Assembly: GCF_002251385.1 (NCBI RefSeq)
Contig: NZ_NPJJ01000043.1
Span: 124,001 to 188,000 of the forward strand
Origin: Prevotella sp. P5-108
GTDB taxonomy: Bacteria > Bacteroidota > Bacteroidia > Bacteroidales > Bacteroidaceae
Direction of reading: 5' to 3'
Length of the DNA stretch: 64,000 nucleotides
The translations under genes were made by a program, and so were the position numbers. This document shows, one piece after another, positions 32,882 through 42,076 of the stretch (the first letter of the stretch is position 1; every line of letters begins with the position of its first letter). The notes under the pieces were generated by a model. That model did not search any database, was not told the DNA's origin, and worked only from the letters and a program-made list of their open reading frames with translations.

Positions 32882-34072
32882 TTAATATAGGAAGCCGAAT
32901 AGCCATAGTGGTATCTGGTTTTCCTTACCCACCTCAGTATTATAACGCGCATAGATGGTGTCGGGAGAGAATCTGATTTTCTGCTCACCATGGGCATCGC
33001 AAATTCTGAAGTGCTTTTCGCCGTCTACGATGTAGAAGTGGTCTTTGTTGGCCTGATTTACGATATGGTCCTTCCACAACGAGTTCACGAAGAATGTCTC
33101 CATCAGTTCCTGGTCATCGATGGTGATGGGGTAGATGGCATACATGAGATTGCTATTGTGCATCATCACCTTGGTAGGCTTCTTGGGGAATTCCTCTCCT
33201 ACGGGATAGATGATATTGATAAGACGCGCATCGGCCAGATACTTGATATAGTTCATCACCGTGGCACGGCTGGTCTGTATTTCATCAGCCAGATTGCTGA
33301 TATTGGGTGCCTTGGGACCTTCGACAGCCAAGAGATAAAACAGCTTCTTGATTTTGTGAAGATACTTCAGCTCTATCTGCTTGATAAGGAGGATGTCGAC
33401 CTCGGTCATCATGTTCATGGTCTTCAGGAGATTCTCGGAGAAATTGCGATGTTCCAAGAAGAATGGGTAAAAACCATGATGGATATAGTCGTGAAAGTAC
33501 TTGAGAGGACTTACCTTGGGCAGAATGGTCTTGATGATATGCTCATGGTTGTTCAGAATCTCGCCCAACGAATAGGGACGAAAGTCGTTGCCCGTCTGCA
33601 GGTTGAGAAACTCTCTGAATGAAAAGCCTCTCAGATTGTAGCTCTTTACGATGCCGTTGAGTTCAGGGTTCTCCTCTTTCAAGCGCATCACGCTCGAGCC
33701 GGTGAAGACTATCTTGAGATTGGGGAAAAGGTCATGACATTTTCTGAGCTCGCTGCTCCAATTGGGCTGCTTGAAAACCTGGTCAATCAACAGTACACGA
33801 CCACCGTTTTTAACGAAGTCTTCGGCAAATTCAGCAATACCCAAGCCCTGGAAGTAGAAGTTGTTCATATTGACATACAGACAACTGCGGTCGGCTGCTC
33901 CAAACTTCTCTTTAGCGTATTGCAGGAGAAAGGTGGTCTTGCCGACGCCCCTTGTACCCTTGATACCTATCAAGCGGTCGCTCCAGTCAATCTCATCCAT
34001 AAGATTACGACGGACTGCAGCATTTGTGTTGTCTACCAAATTGGCATGGGTGCGGAAAAAGGCCTCTTCCAT
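32882..34072 (-). CDS. AAA-type ATPase with DUF4143-like C-terminus
   Basis: 396 residues. The N-terminal AAA_14-type ATPase has Walker A GTRGVGKT (39-46), then VLLIDQV (93-99) and FTGSSVMRL. A winged-helix segment (about 270-320; NLADEIQTSRATVMNYIKYL) and a DUF4143-like C-terminal domain follow. Relatives are common in Bacteroidales; their function is poorly known. The Walker B glutamate is replaced by Gln98, read directly as CAG; family members normally have LIDEV. This could slow hydrolysis or mark a nucleotide-binding-only member. It has its own promoter and may be co-transcribed with nifJ. Confidence 0.85.
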   Translation of the reverse strand: MEEAFFRTHANLVDNTNAAVRRNLMDEIDWSDRLIGIKGTRGVGKTTFLLQYAKEKFGAADRSCLYVNMNNFYFQGLGIAEFAEDFVKNGGRVLLIDQVFKQPNWSSELRKCHDLFPNLKIVFTGSSVMRLKEENPELNGIVKSYNLRGFSFREFLNLQTGNDFRPYSLGEILNNHEHIIKTILPKVSPLKYFHDYIHHGFYPFFLEHRNFSENLLKTMNMMTEVDILLIKQIELKYLHKIKKLFYLLAVEGPKAPNISNLADEIQTSRATVMNYIKYLADARLINIIYPVGEEFPKKPTKVMMHNSNLMYAIYPITIDDQELMETFFVNSLWKDHIVNQANKDHFYIVDGEKHFRICDAHGEQKIRFSPDTIYARYNTEVGKENQIPLWLFGFLY

Positions 34073-34095
34073 AAATCGATTTACTTATATAGATG

Positions 34096-34126
34096 CAAAG
34101 GTAATACTAATTTTCAAAATTGCAAA
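34096..34126 (-). promoter_or_regulatory. Promoter of the AAA ATPase gene
   Basis: On the minus strand TTTG (34123-34126), 19 bp, TACCTTTG (34096-34103). The leader is about 20 bases. Confidence 0.75.
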
Positions 34127-34171
34127 CTCAACTTTACAAAATATTTCCAATTTCGTATTTTTTGTCACTTC

Positions 34172-34205
34172 TTTGCGTTGCTAAAGAATAAACTTTGTAA
34201 TTTTG
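34172..34205 (+). promoter_or_regulatory. Promoter of the ATP-grasp-like gene
   Basis: TTTG at 34172-34175 and TAATTTTG at 34198-34205, 22 bp apart. The spacing is slightly long; the -7 box matches well. Confidence 0.5.
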
Positions 34206-34226
34206 TGGACAATTTACAAAACAGTT

Positions 34227-35288
34227 ATGAAGCTACATATATTTAACCCCGAGCACGATATAGCACTTGCATCTGACATGTTCAATTTCGTGGCCCCGCA
34301 TGCAGGTCGCGAGATGCGCTCCGACCTGGGTTTTCTGCCTGCGCTGTGGGCCGAGGATGGCGATATGGTCCTTGTCGATGATATCGCATCGGCACTGAGC
34401 AGGGTCAGACACCTGGGTCGCTATGCCCATGATGTGGCTTTTGTGACTTACCAGGACCTGAAGCACCTTCCGCCACTTGAAGAGATATGTCCGTGGGGAT
34501 GGGATAGGTCTTTGCGCTTTCAGTTGGAGCGCAATGGAATCGCTAAGGAACTGTTGCCAACCGACGCATATCTTGACAGCATCCGCGCGATGAGCCACCG
34601 CTGGTGGGCTGGCCAGAATCTGCTGAAAAAACTCACTGAAGCAAATGACGAGCGAGTTGGCAGTTCTCGACTGATTGACAATATAAGCCAACTTGAGAAC
34701 ATCGGCTATACTTATGTAATGAAAGCGCCGTGGAGCAGTAGCGGGCGTGGGCTCAGATATGTCGACCAACTCACTTCCCACCAACGCGGTTGGGCCAAGA
34801 ATGTGATTGCGCGCCAGGGAGCATTGACCCTCGAACCCTACTATCGCAAGATAAAAGATTTTGCAGTAGAGCTGTACGCCTATCCCGATAGAATCGAGTA
34901 TTTGGGATTGTCTGTGTTCCAGTCTTCCAATGGTTCGTATGTAGGGAACATCCTTGCGAGCGAAGAGGAGAAGGTGGAAATTATCTCCAAATATATCCCG
35001 TTTCATCGGGTGCAGTCGGCCATAGATGAACTATGTGCCATCCTGACCGATGAAATGGTCGGAAAATACACCGGACCGCTTGGCGTAGACATGATGATAG
35101 TCGATGAAAACGGCATAAAGCTGCACCCGTGCGTGGAGCTCAACCTCAGGCGCACCATGGGCCATGTGGCTTTGTCATTTAACCAAACCCAGACCGCCCC
35201 GCGCAAACTTATGCAGATTTCATATAGCAGAGGGTATCATTTCAGAGTGCTCACAACTGCCGAAAACTGCTATCCGTCAGTGTGGTAA
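34227..35288 (+). CDS. Uncharacterised ATP-grasp-like protein
   Basis: 353 residues from MKLHIFNPEHDIALA; this start falls 21 bases after a good -7 box, while an earlier in-frame TTG would overlap the box. No signal peptide or membrane helix. The middle and C-terminal parts show ATP-grasp features: a lysine plus glycine-rich loop KAPWSSSGRG (166-175), GPLGVDMMI (about 282-290) and ELNLRRTMG (about 303-311), the E-x-N pair that binds magnesium in this fold. The N-terminal NPEHDIALASD resembles other Bacteroidales proteins I recall only as hypothetical. It is probably a carboxylate-amine or similar ligase with unknown substrate. It stands alone, divergent from the AAA ATPase. Confidence 0.6.
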   Translation: MKLHIFNPEHDIALASDMFNFVAPHAGREMRSDLGFLPALWAEDGDMVLVDDIASALSRVRHLGRYAHDVAFVTYQDLKHLPPLEEICPWGWDRSLRFQLERNGIAKELLPTDAYLDSIRAMSHRWWAGQNLLKKLTEANDERVGSSRLIDNISQLENIGYTYVMKAPWSSSGRGLRYVDQLTSHQRGWAKNVIARQGALTLEPYYRKIKDFAVELYAYPDRIEYLGLSVFQSSNGSYVGNILASEEEKVEIISKYIPFHRVQSAIDELCAILTDEMVGKYTGPLGVDMMIVDENGIKLHPCVELNLRRTMGHVALSFNQTQTAPRKLMQISYSRGYHFRVLTTAENCYPSVW

Positions 35289-35723
35289 TGAACACAGGAC
35301 GCCTTCAGTCACCTACAATTGCACACGATTGTAAGACATCCGCTCGTAGGTTGTCTTAAACTTGTGTTCAAACCACGAAATGGCAAATTGGAATTCTGAA
35401 AAGATTAATGCGAAGTCTGAAATAACAGTTTCCTACCTTAATTTCATTCCATAGACCATCTGTAGGCTCTAAGTTCTGGGGACTCACATTATGCGCAGAC
35501 GTCCATCAATTATCAAATGACTTGTGGTACTCGTCGGCACAATGACACGAACTCTTTATCCACGTTCAATTATCTCATCATCGCACTGTGTTCGTGGCTC
35601 AGCACACTCGATTATCCATTAAATAATACGAAAAAACACATTTGTTGATGCTAATAATGTTATAATTCATCAACGATGCGCTATTTTTTGCATAATTTGT
35701 TTTCACGGAAAGATATTTTTTTG
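35289..35723. other. Gene-free region upstream of gyrA
   Basis: About 435 bases without a credible gene, tRNA or terminator. It contains repeat copy B (35376-35432). The last part is strongly AT-rich and leads into the gyrA promoter. A structured RNA cannot be excluded by eye. Confidence 0.5.
35376..35432 (+). repeat. Copy B of a degenerate 57-bp dispersed intergenic repeat
   Basis: Ungapped match to 19997-20053, about 41 of 57 identical. It is read in the same phase as copy A, but the frame closes with TAG shortly after, so it is not a gene by itself. Confidence 0.45.
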
Positions 35724-35731
35724 TACTTTTG
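35724..35731 (+). promoter_or_regulatory. -7 box of gyrA
   Basis: TACTTTTG fits TAnnTTTG. TTTG at 35696-35699 is 24 bp upstream, longer than usual. The leader to the ATG at 35841 would be about 100 bases. Confidence 0.5.
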
Positions 35732-35840
35732 AACTCTGATAAAATATAGGAAAATCGCTTAGAACGCAAATAAATGCCCTTAAATGCGATTTCGACCATT
35801 TTAAGTCAGCAAAACAATTAGAATAAATATAAGTAAGTAA

Positions 35841-38429
35841 ATGGACGAAAATCAGACAATCGATCATGATAGAATAATCAAGATCAACATTGAGGAAGAG
35901 ATGAAGTCATCCTACATTGACTATTCAATGTCGGTAATCGTAGCTCGTGCCCTTCCAGATGTGCGCGATGGTTTCAAACCCGTACATCGCCGTATTCTCT
36001 ATGGTATGCTTGGCATCGGCAATACCAGCGACAAGCCCTACAAGAAGTGTGCGCGTGTTGTTGGTGAGGTGTTGGGTAAGTACCACCCTCATGGAGACAG
36101 CTCGGTCTATGGCGCCCTCGTCAGAATGGGCCAGGAATGGAATATGCGCTATAAGCTCATTGATGGTCAGGGTAACTTTGGTAGCGTAGACGGCGACTCT
36201 CCTGCAGCTATGCGTTATACCGAGTGCCGCCTTGCCAAAATGGGTGAGCACGTGATGGATGACCTGAACAAGGACACGGTAGACATGACCAACAACTTTG
36301 ACGACACCCTCGTCGAACCTTCGGTTATGCCCACCAAGATACCCAATCTGCTCGTCAATGGCGGTAACGGTATTGCCGTAGGTATGGCAACCAATATCCC
36401 CACACATAATCTGGGCGAAGTCATCGACGGCTGCTGTGCATACATCGACAATCCAGATATAGACACCGAGGGTCTGATGAAGTATATCCCTGCTCCCGAT
36501 TTCCCCACAGGTGCCTATATATATGGTTTGGAGGGCGTCAAGCAGGCTTATGAGACCGGCCGTGGCCGCATCGTGATGCGCGCCAAAGCTGAAATAGAGA
36601 CCTATGACAGTCATGACAAGATTGTAGTAACCGAAATTCCTTACGGTGTCAACAAGCAGCAGCTGATAGAGTATATCGCTGACCTCGTAAAGGAGGGCAA
36701 GATAGATGGCATCTCTAATGTGAACGACGAAACCGGTCGTCAGGGTATGCGTATCGTTGTCGATGTAAAGCGCGACGCCAATGCCAAAGTCATCTTGAAC
36801 AAACTCTTTAAGATGACAGCCCTGCAGAGTTCATTCTCAGTCAACTGCATCGCTTTGGTCAACGGACGTCCCCGCCTGCTTACGCTGCGCGAGTGCGTAC
36901 ATTACTTTGTTGAACACCGCCACGATGTTACCATCCGCCGTACCAAGTTTGAGCTGAAGAAAGCCCAGGACCGTGCACATATATTAAAAGGACTTATCAT
37001 CGCGTGCGACAACATTGACGAAGTCGTACACATCATCCGTGCCAGCAAGACTCCCAGCGAAGCCAGAGTCAACCTGGAGAAGCGCTTTGAGATTGATGAG
37101 CTGCAGTCTCAGGCCATCGTAGACATGCGCTTGTCACAGTTGACCGGCCTCCGCGTCGACCAGCTGCACGATGAATACAACGAGCTGATGAAGCAGATAG
37201 ACTACCTCAACCGCATTCTCACCGACGACTCGCTGTGCAGACAGGTGATGAAGGACGAGCTGCAGGAGGTCAAGGAGAAGTATGGCGACAATCGCCGTAC
37301 CGAGATTATTCCTGCCGAGCACGAATTCAATGCCGAGGATTTCTATCCCAATGACCCCGTGGTTATCACCGTGAGCCACCTGGGCTACATCAAGCGTACT
37401 CCGCTCAGTGACTTCCGCGAGCAGGCTCGTGGTGGAGTAGGAGCCAAGGGCGCACAGACACGCGACAAGGACTTCATCGAATATATCTATCCTGCCACTA
37501 TGCACCAGACCATGCTCTTCTTCACCAAGAAGGGCCGTTGCTACTGGCTGAAGTGTTATGAGATACCCGAGTATGACAAGAGCTCCAAGGGTCGTGCCAT
37601 CCAGAACCTGCTCAACATTGAGCCCGATGACGCTGTGAACGCCTTCCTGCGTCTGCGCGGTCGTGGTCTGGAGGATGCCGAGTTTGTGAACAGCCATTAC
37701 GTTGTCTTTGCCACCGCAAACGGTACAGTCAAGAAAACTTGTCTGGAAGCCTACAGCCGTCCTCGTGCAAATGGTGTAAACGCCATCCACATCACTGAGG
37801 GCGACGAGGTGGTTGATGTTCGCCTGACCAATGGCCATAACGAGCTCATTCTGGCCAATCGCAATGGTAGAGCCGTAAGATTCAACGAGAATGCAATCCG
37901 CACTATGGGTCGTGTATCGACCGGCGTACGCGGCATGCGTCTCGACGGTGATGACGATGCAGTAATCGGAATGATTGTGGTCAACGATGCCGACAAGGAG
38001 TCTGTAATGGTAGTAAGCGAGAATGGTTACGGCAAGCGTTCGCAGGTGGCCGACTATCGCATCACCAACCGCGGTGGTAAGGGAGTCAAGACCCTCGCCA
38101 TCACTGAGAAGACCGGCCGTCTGGTTGCCATCAAGAATGTAACCGATGAAAACGACCTGATGATTATCAACAAGAGCGGCATTACCATACGTCTGGCTGT
38201 GGCTGATGTACGCATAATGGGCCGTGCCACACAGGGCGTGAGACTTATCAACCTGGCCAAGAAGAACGACATCATTGCAAGCGTTTGCAAGGTAATGAGT
38301 TCTGAACTTGAGGCAACTGTCGAGGAAGAAAGCCGCGCTGCCTGGTCGCAGAAGAACGATGAAATCATGAGCGACAACACCTCTATGCCGGTCGATGAAA
38401 TCGAAAATGGTGAACCTACAGAAGAATAA
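35841..38429 (+). CDS. gyrA: DNA gyrase subunit A
   Basis: 862 residues. The N-terminal breakage-reunion domain has the active-site Tyr126 (AAMRYTECR); the C-terminal DNA-wrapping beta-pinwheel runs from about residue 515. The GyrA box is QARGGVGAKG rather than QRRGGKG. An acidic tail ends EENGEPTEE-like. With GyrB it introduces negative supercoils using ATP. In the quinolone-binding helix, HPHGDSSVYGALVRM keeps the serine matching E. coli Ser83, while the Asp87 position is Gly91. This may simply be a lineage trait, and I infer no resistance. A TPR gene follows 28 bases downstream. Confidence 0.97.
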   Translation: MDENQTIDHDRIIKINIEEEMKSSYIDYSMSVIVARALPDVRDGFKPVHRRILYGMLGIGNTSDKPYKKCARVVGEVLGKYHPHGDSSVYGALVRMGQEWNMRYKLIDGQGNFGSVDGDSPAAMRYTECRLAKMGEHVMDDLNKDTVDMTNNFDDTLVEPSVMPTKIPNLLVNGGNGIAVGMATNIPTHNLGEVIDGCCAYIDNPDIDTEGLMKYIPAPDFPTGAYIYGLEGVKQAYETGRGRIVMRAKAEIETYDSHDKIVVTEIPYGVNKQQLIEYIADLVKEGKIDGISNVNDETGRQGMRIVVDVKRDANAKVILNKLFKMTALQSSFSVNCIALVNGRPRLLTLRECVHYFVEHRHDVTIRRTKFELKKAQDRAHILKGLIIACDNIDEVVHIIRASKTPSEARVNLEKRFEIDELQSQAIVDMRLSQLTGLRVDQLHDEYNELMKQIDYLNRILTDDSLCRQVMKDELQEVKEKYGDNRRTEIIPAEHEFNAEDFYPNDPVVITVSHLGYIKRTPLSDFREQARGGVGAKGAQTRDKDFIEYIYPATMHQTMLFFTKKGRCYWLKCYEIPEYDKSSKGRAIQNLLNIEPDDAVNAFLRLRGRGLEDAEFVNSHYVVFATANGTVKKTCLEAYSRPRANGVNAIHITEGDEVVDVRLTNGHNELILANRNGRAVRFNENAIRTMGRVSTGVRGMRLDGDDDAVIGMIVVNDADKESVMVVSENGYGKRSQVADYRITNRGGKGVKTLAITEKTGRLVAIKNVTDENDLMIINKSGITIRLAVADVRIMGRATQGVRLINLAKKNDIIASVCKVMSSELEATVEEESRAAWSQKNDEIMSDNTSMPVDEIENGEPTEE

Positions 38430-38457
38430 AACAAATACAAACTAAAAATTAAATTTT

Positions 38458-39693
38458 ATGAAGAAACTATTGATCGCTGTGTTGATGATGCTGGGCACAT
38501 CCACAGTATTTGCAGGCGACAGTGAGGCTTTGAAGGCAATCTTGAAGGCCAAGACCTACGACGAGGCACAAAGCCTGGTAAAGTCAAGCGTGAACTCTCT
38601 CGCCAACGCAGCAGAGAAGGCCAAGGCTTACAATTACCTGGTAGACCTCGCCATGAAGAAAGTGAATCACGAGCAGGAAATCATCGCAGCCAATCAGTTG
38701 CAGCAGCAGTTGAATACAGGCAAGTATGAGGCTTATGACACACTGGGTTACTACAAAGCTCTTGAGCAGGCTTTTACCAACGCCATGGAGTGTGACAAGT
38801 GGGACAATATGCCTAACGAGAAGGGTAAAATCAAGCCCAAGTTCCATCAGGCCAACCAGAACAAGCTGGTCAACATGCGTACTGAGCTGATCAACGCCGG
38901 CCAGCTGCAGCCCGCAGACAACAAGAAGGCTGCTTTTGACTTCTTCTCTCTCTATGTAGACAGCTACTCTCATCCTCTCTTCAAGGAGGTTGACCGCACT
39001 GCCAACCCCGATAAGTATCTCGGTGAGGTTGCACGTGTTGCTGCCGTCTTTGCATTCCAGAACAAGGATATGGACAATGCCAACAAATATGTTGACATCG
39101 CTCTCAACGACACCGCTTCTTATAAGGAAGCCCTCAATCTCAAGATTTATCTCTCATCGCAGGACCTGAAGACCAAGGAGGACTCTGTCAAGTTTGCCAA
39201 CACTCTGAAGACTCTCAACGAGAAGGATCCCAAGAATGATATGGTATTCAGCCAGCTCGCTGCTGTACTGCAGGCTTTGGGCGACAAGGACGGTGCAAGC
39301 AAGCTCATCGAGTCTCGCCTTGCTCTGAACCCCAATGACTATTCAGCTTTGGCTCTCAAGGCTCAGAACGCCATGAATGCTGCCACACAGGATCCTGCAT
39401 TGTATGATGTAGCCATTGAGAACTTCAAGAAGGCCATCGCTATCAAGCCCAATGACGACGCGCTGATTTATACCTATCTTGCATTCAGCATCAATGCCAA
39501 GGCTGCTGCATGCCAGAACGCCAATGAGCAGAAGGTTCTTTGCCAGGAGAGTGTAACTTACCTGGAGAAGGCTCGTGAGTTGGACCCCAACCGTGAGCGC
39601 GCCAACTGGACCTATCCTCTCTACCAGTGTTATTATACGCTCTATGGAGCCGATGACGCTCGTACAAAGGAAATTGAGGCACTGACTAAGTAA
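38458..39693 (+). CDS. Secreted tetratricopeptide-repeat protein, first of three tandem paralogs
   Basis: 411 residues with a signal peptide (MKKLLIAVLMMLGTSTVFA). It is nearly all alpha-helical, with TPR-like units most evident at about 195-235 (VFAFQNKDMDNANKYVDIAL), 270-310 and 310-400 (YDVAIENFKKAIAIKPNDDA). Segments shared with the next two genes are GKIKPKFHQANQNKL and a DFFSLYVDSYSHPLF block near residue 160. Location is probably periplasm. Role unknown; such proteins usually scaffold complexes. It follows gyrA by 28 bases and ends before a terminator, so it is likely expressed from the gyrA promoter. Confidence 0.85.
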   Translation: MKKLLIAVLMMLGTSTVFAGDSEALKAILKAKTYDEAQSLVKSSVNSLANAAEKAKAYNYLVDLAMKKVNHEQEIIAANQLQQQLNTGKYEAYDTLGYYKALEQAFTNAMECDKWDNMPNEKGKIKPKFHQANQNKLVNMRTELINAGQLQPADNKKAAFDFFSLYVDSYSHPLFKEVDRTANPDKYLGEVARVAAVFAFQNKDMDNANKYVDIALNDTASYKEALNLKIYLSSQDLKTKEDSVKFANTLKTLNEKDPKNDMVFSQLAAVLQALGDKDGASKLIESRLALNPNDYSALALKAQNAMNAATQDPALYDVAIENFKKAIAIKPNDDALIYTYLAFSINAKAAACQNANEQKVLCQESVTYLEKARELDPNRERANWTYPLYQCYYTLYGADDARTKEIEALTK

Positions 39694-39717
39694 AGGTTTA
39701 ATCACTGATAAATACCG

Positions 39718-39757
39718 GGGTTGGTCGCCTAATCAATAGGTTGCCAACCCTTTTATT
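39718..39757 (+). terminator. Terminator after the first TPR gene
   Basis: GGGTTGG (39718-39724) / CCAACCC (39744-39750) followed by TTTTATT. The loop is long (19 bases), so it may be weak and allow read-through to the next paralog. Confidence 0.65.
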
Positions 39758-39767
39758 GTTTGAAGAT

Positions 39768-40871
39768 ATGATTAGAGATAATAGGACAAATGCGTATATA
39801 ATGATTATGATGTTCCTTTCTTGCTGCGTCGGCAGCATCTGGGGAGATAACGTAAATCATGCAGCACAGGCAGACAAGGCAAACAGAGAGTTGCAGTTGC
39901 TTGTAGCCAAGTTGCCCGTATGCCGCGACAGTACCTATTATTATAGTCTTATCGAGAAGATAGTAGAAAAAAGTATAGAGTGCGACAGTCTGGACTGTCA
40001 ACCCAATGCCAAGGGAAAGGTGAAGCCGCGTTATCGTCACACAAATTCATCCGTTGTGGGTAAACTCAGACGCAAATTGGTTGATGGTGGTATATATTAT
40101 CAGGGGAAGGACCCGGTCAGAGGTCTGGCTTTGCTGCAGTTGTACATTGATACACAGCATCATCCCTTATTCGATAAGTCAAAGCAAGAGATTGGTCTGG
40201 CGGCATTGTGTGCCGGCAAGATGGCTTATGGTATAAAGGATTACAGCAAAGCGGAACGTATGGCAGATTTGGCTCTACAGCATATAGAGACCGCCAAGGA
40301 CGCTGCCCAACTGAAAATATACTGCATGAAGATGCTGATGAAGACGGAAAAGGATGCGGTAATCTACATCAATTCTCTCTTGGCGCTTCACGAGAAAGAC
40401 AGATCTAATCAAAACTATGTGGAATTGATTATACAGTATTATTCCGACAAGGGTCTTGCCGATGAATTGGCTCATTTTGTTGACCACGAACTGGAAAACT
40501 CTCCGCGCAACAAGATGCTTTGGGCTCTGAAAGGCGAAAGACACATGCAACTCCATCAGTGGGATACTGCAATAGATGCGTTCAAATGCGCAATTGCCCA
40601 AGATTCGCTGTTTCTCCCTGCTATTTATAACGTAGGTATCTGCTATACATCCAAAGCCATTCAGTTGAGCGACAAGCACAAAGAGGATAAAGACAAAGTG
40701 CAGATAGACTCAATAAACTCCCTGCTTGAAGAGGGCAAGGTATATCTCGAGCGCGCCAAAGAATTGGACCCGGCAAGGCATACGGTGGACTGGGCTCCGC
40801 CTTTGTATCAGCTTTATTATGCGCTCAACGATAAACGCGCCGAAAATATAAAGAAATTGATTAAATACTAA
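39768..40871 (+). CDS. Secreted tetratricopeptide-repeat protein, second tandem paralog
   Basis: 367 residues from ATG 39768; an in-frame TTG at 39741 lies inside the upstream terminator and is rejected. The N-terminus MIRDNRTNAYIMIMMFLSCC resembles a signal peptide. It shares with its neighbours GKVKPRYRHTN, then LLQLYIDTQHHPLF, and a C-terminal helix pair starting AKELDPARHTVDWAPPLYQLY, which matches AREL-DPNRER-NWTYPLYQCY of the first paralog. Overall divergence is high, so the duplication is old. It has no recognisable catalytic motif and starts the operon with the third paralog 11 bases downstream. Confidence 0.8.
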   Translation: MIRDNRTNAYIMIMMFLSCCVGSIWGDNVNHAAQADKANRELQLLVAKLPVCRDSTYYYSLIEKIVEKSIECDSLDCQPNAKGKVKPRYRHTNSSVVGKLRRKLVDGGIYYQGKDPVRGLALLQLYIDTQHHPLFDKSKQEIGLAALCAGKMAYGIKDYSKAERMADLALQHIETAKDAAQLKIYCMKMLMKTEKDAVIYINSLLALHEKDRSNQNYVELIIQYYSDKGLADELAHFVDHELENSPRNKMLWALKGERHMQLHQWDTAIDAFKCAIAQDSLFLPAIYNVGICYTSKAIQLSDKHKEDKDKVQIDSINSLLEEGKVYLERAKELDPARHTVDWAPPLYQLYYALNDKRAENIKKLIKY

Positions 40872-40882
40872 ACATAAGCACG

Positions 40883-42076
40883 ATGAAAAGGATAACATTA
40901 CTATTATGCATAATATGTATCTGTCTGCAAATCAATGCGCAGAAGAAAGAAATATCTTTGGCCAAAGACAATATCAAAAAAGGAACCAACCTGGAGCAGG
41001 CCGAGAGTAGCATGGCTAATCTCCTGAAAGATTCGGCCAATAGAAACAATGAGAAGATATGGCTCACACTCTATGAGGCCCAGAAGAAACAATATGAACA
41101 AGGCAATGAGAAGTTGTATCTGAAGCAAGATTACGATACAGCCAAGTTATTCTTGTCGGTCAAAAAGATGTTCCAGACTCTTGAAGGGCTCGACTCTGTG
41201 GACGGCCTGACCGACAAGAAGGGTAGAGTGAAACTCGTCTATCGCAAAAAGCATGCCGCTATGCTCGACGTACATCGCAGAAATCTCTACAATGGTGGCG
41301 CCTACTTTGTAAACAAGCAGAATTTCAAGGAGGCATACAATTTCTTTGATATGTACCTCAACTGTAGTATCCAGCCGTTGTTCACCGGTTACAAATACGA
41401 TGAAACCGACAAAAATATGCCTTCGGCTGCTTATTGGGCAGTATATTGCGGTTACAAGCTCCAAGACCCTAAAGCTACGCTTCATTATGCTTATTGGGCA
41501 TTAAAGGATACTGTACATTATCAATATATGCTACAGTATCTTGCCGAGACTTATAAAATGGAGAAAGACACGATGAGATATGTAAGTGTACTGGAAGAAG
41601 GCTTCAAAAAGTATCCCCGCTTCCCGTTCTTTTTCCCGCGTCTGATTGAATATTATACCAAAAATGAACAATATGACTCTGCGCTTTCTCTTTGTGATAA
41701 GGCTTTGCAAGTAAATGATAGCAGCAATCTATTCAAGTTCACCAAAAGTTCGGTGTTGCTTAGCTTGAAACGCTATAAAGAGTGCATCGACCTCTGCGAT
41801 AGCGTCATTGCAAAAGACAGTACTATCCTTGGTGCATATCTCAATGCAGGTTTGTCCTACTTCAACCAAGCAGTAGAAGCAGACAAAGCTCTGAAACAAA
41901 CTGACAAACAAAAGAAAGAAATCATACAGTTATATAAAAAGGCGTTGCCATACCTGGAAAAATACAGGAAGATGGTTCCGGACGAAAAGAGTCTATGGGG
42001 GCTTCCTCTATATACCATTTACTTGAACCTGAATATGGGCAAAGAATTTGATGAAATAGACAAACTCTTAAAATGA
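40883..42076 (+). CDS. Secreted tetratricopeptide-repeat protein, third tandem paralog
   Basis: 397 residues with a signal peptide (MKRITLLLCIICICLQINAQ). It keeps the family hallmarks: GRVKLVYRKKHAAML, then NFFDMYLNCSIQPLF, and the closing LWGLPLYTIYLNLNMG. TPR-like helices are clearest at about 225-330. Its last codons overlap the start of the helicase gene by ATGA, so the two proteins are made from one message, although one is secreted and the other is cytosolic. Function unknown. Confidence 0.8.
   Translation: MKRITLLLCIICICLQINAQKKEISLAKDNIKKGTNLEQAESSMANLLKDSANRNNEKIWLTLYEAQKKQYEQGNEKLYLKQDYDTAKLFLSVKKMFQTLEGLDSVDGLTDKKGRVKLVYRKKHAAMLDVHRRNLYNGGAYFVNKQNFKEAYNFFDMYLNCSIQPLFTGYKYDETDKNMPSAAYWAVYCGYKLQDPKATLHYAYWALKDTVHYQYMLQYLAETYKMEKDTMRYVSVLEEGFKKYPRFPFFFPRLIEYYTKNEQYDSALSLCDKALQVNDSSNLFKFTKSSVLLSLKRYKECIDLCDSVIAKDSTILGAYLNAGLSYFNQAVEADKALKQTDKQKKEIIQLYKKALPYLEKYRKMVPDEKSLWGLPLYTIYLNLNMGKEFDEIDKLLK

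Noticed and set aside
35289-35840. Possible non-coding RNA or riboswitch upstream of gyrA
   Set aside because: I see no stable hairpin series or known riboswitch core; only AT-rich spacer, a repeat copy and a promoter box.
36109-36117. Gly in place of the E. coli GyrA Asp87-equivalent as a possible quinolone-resistance change
   Set aside because: The neighbouring serine is intact and the glycine may be the normal residue in this lineage; no basis for a resistance claim.
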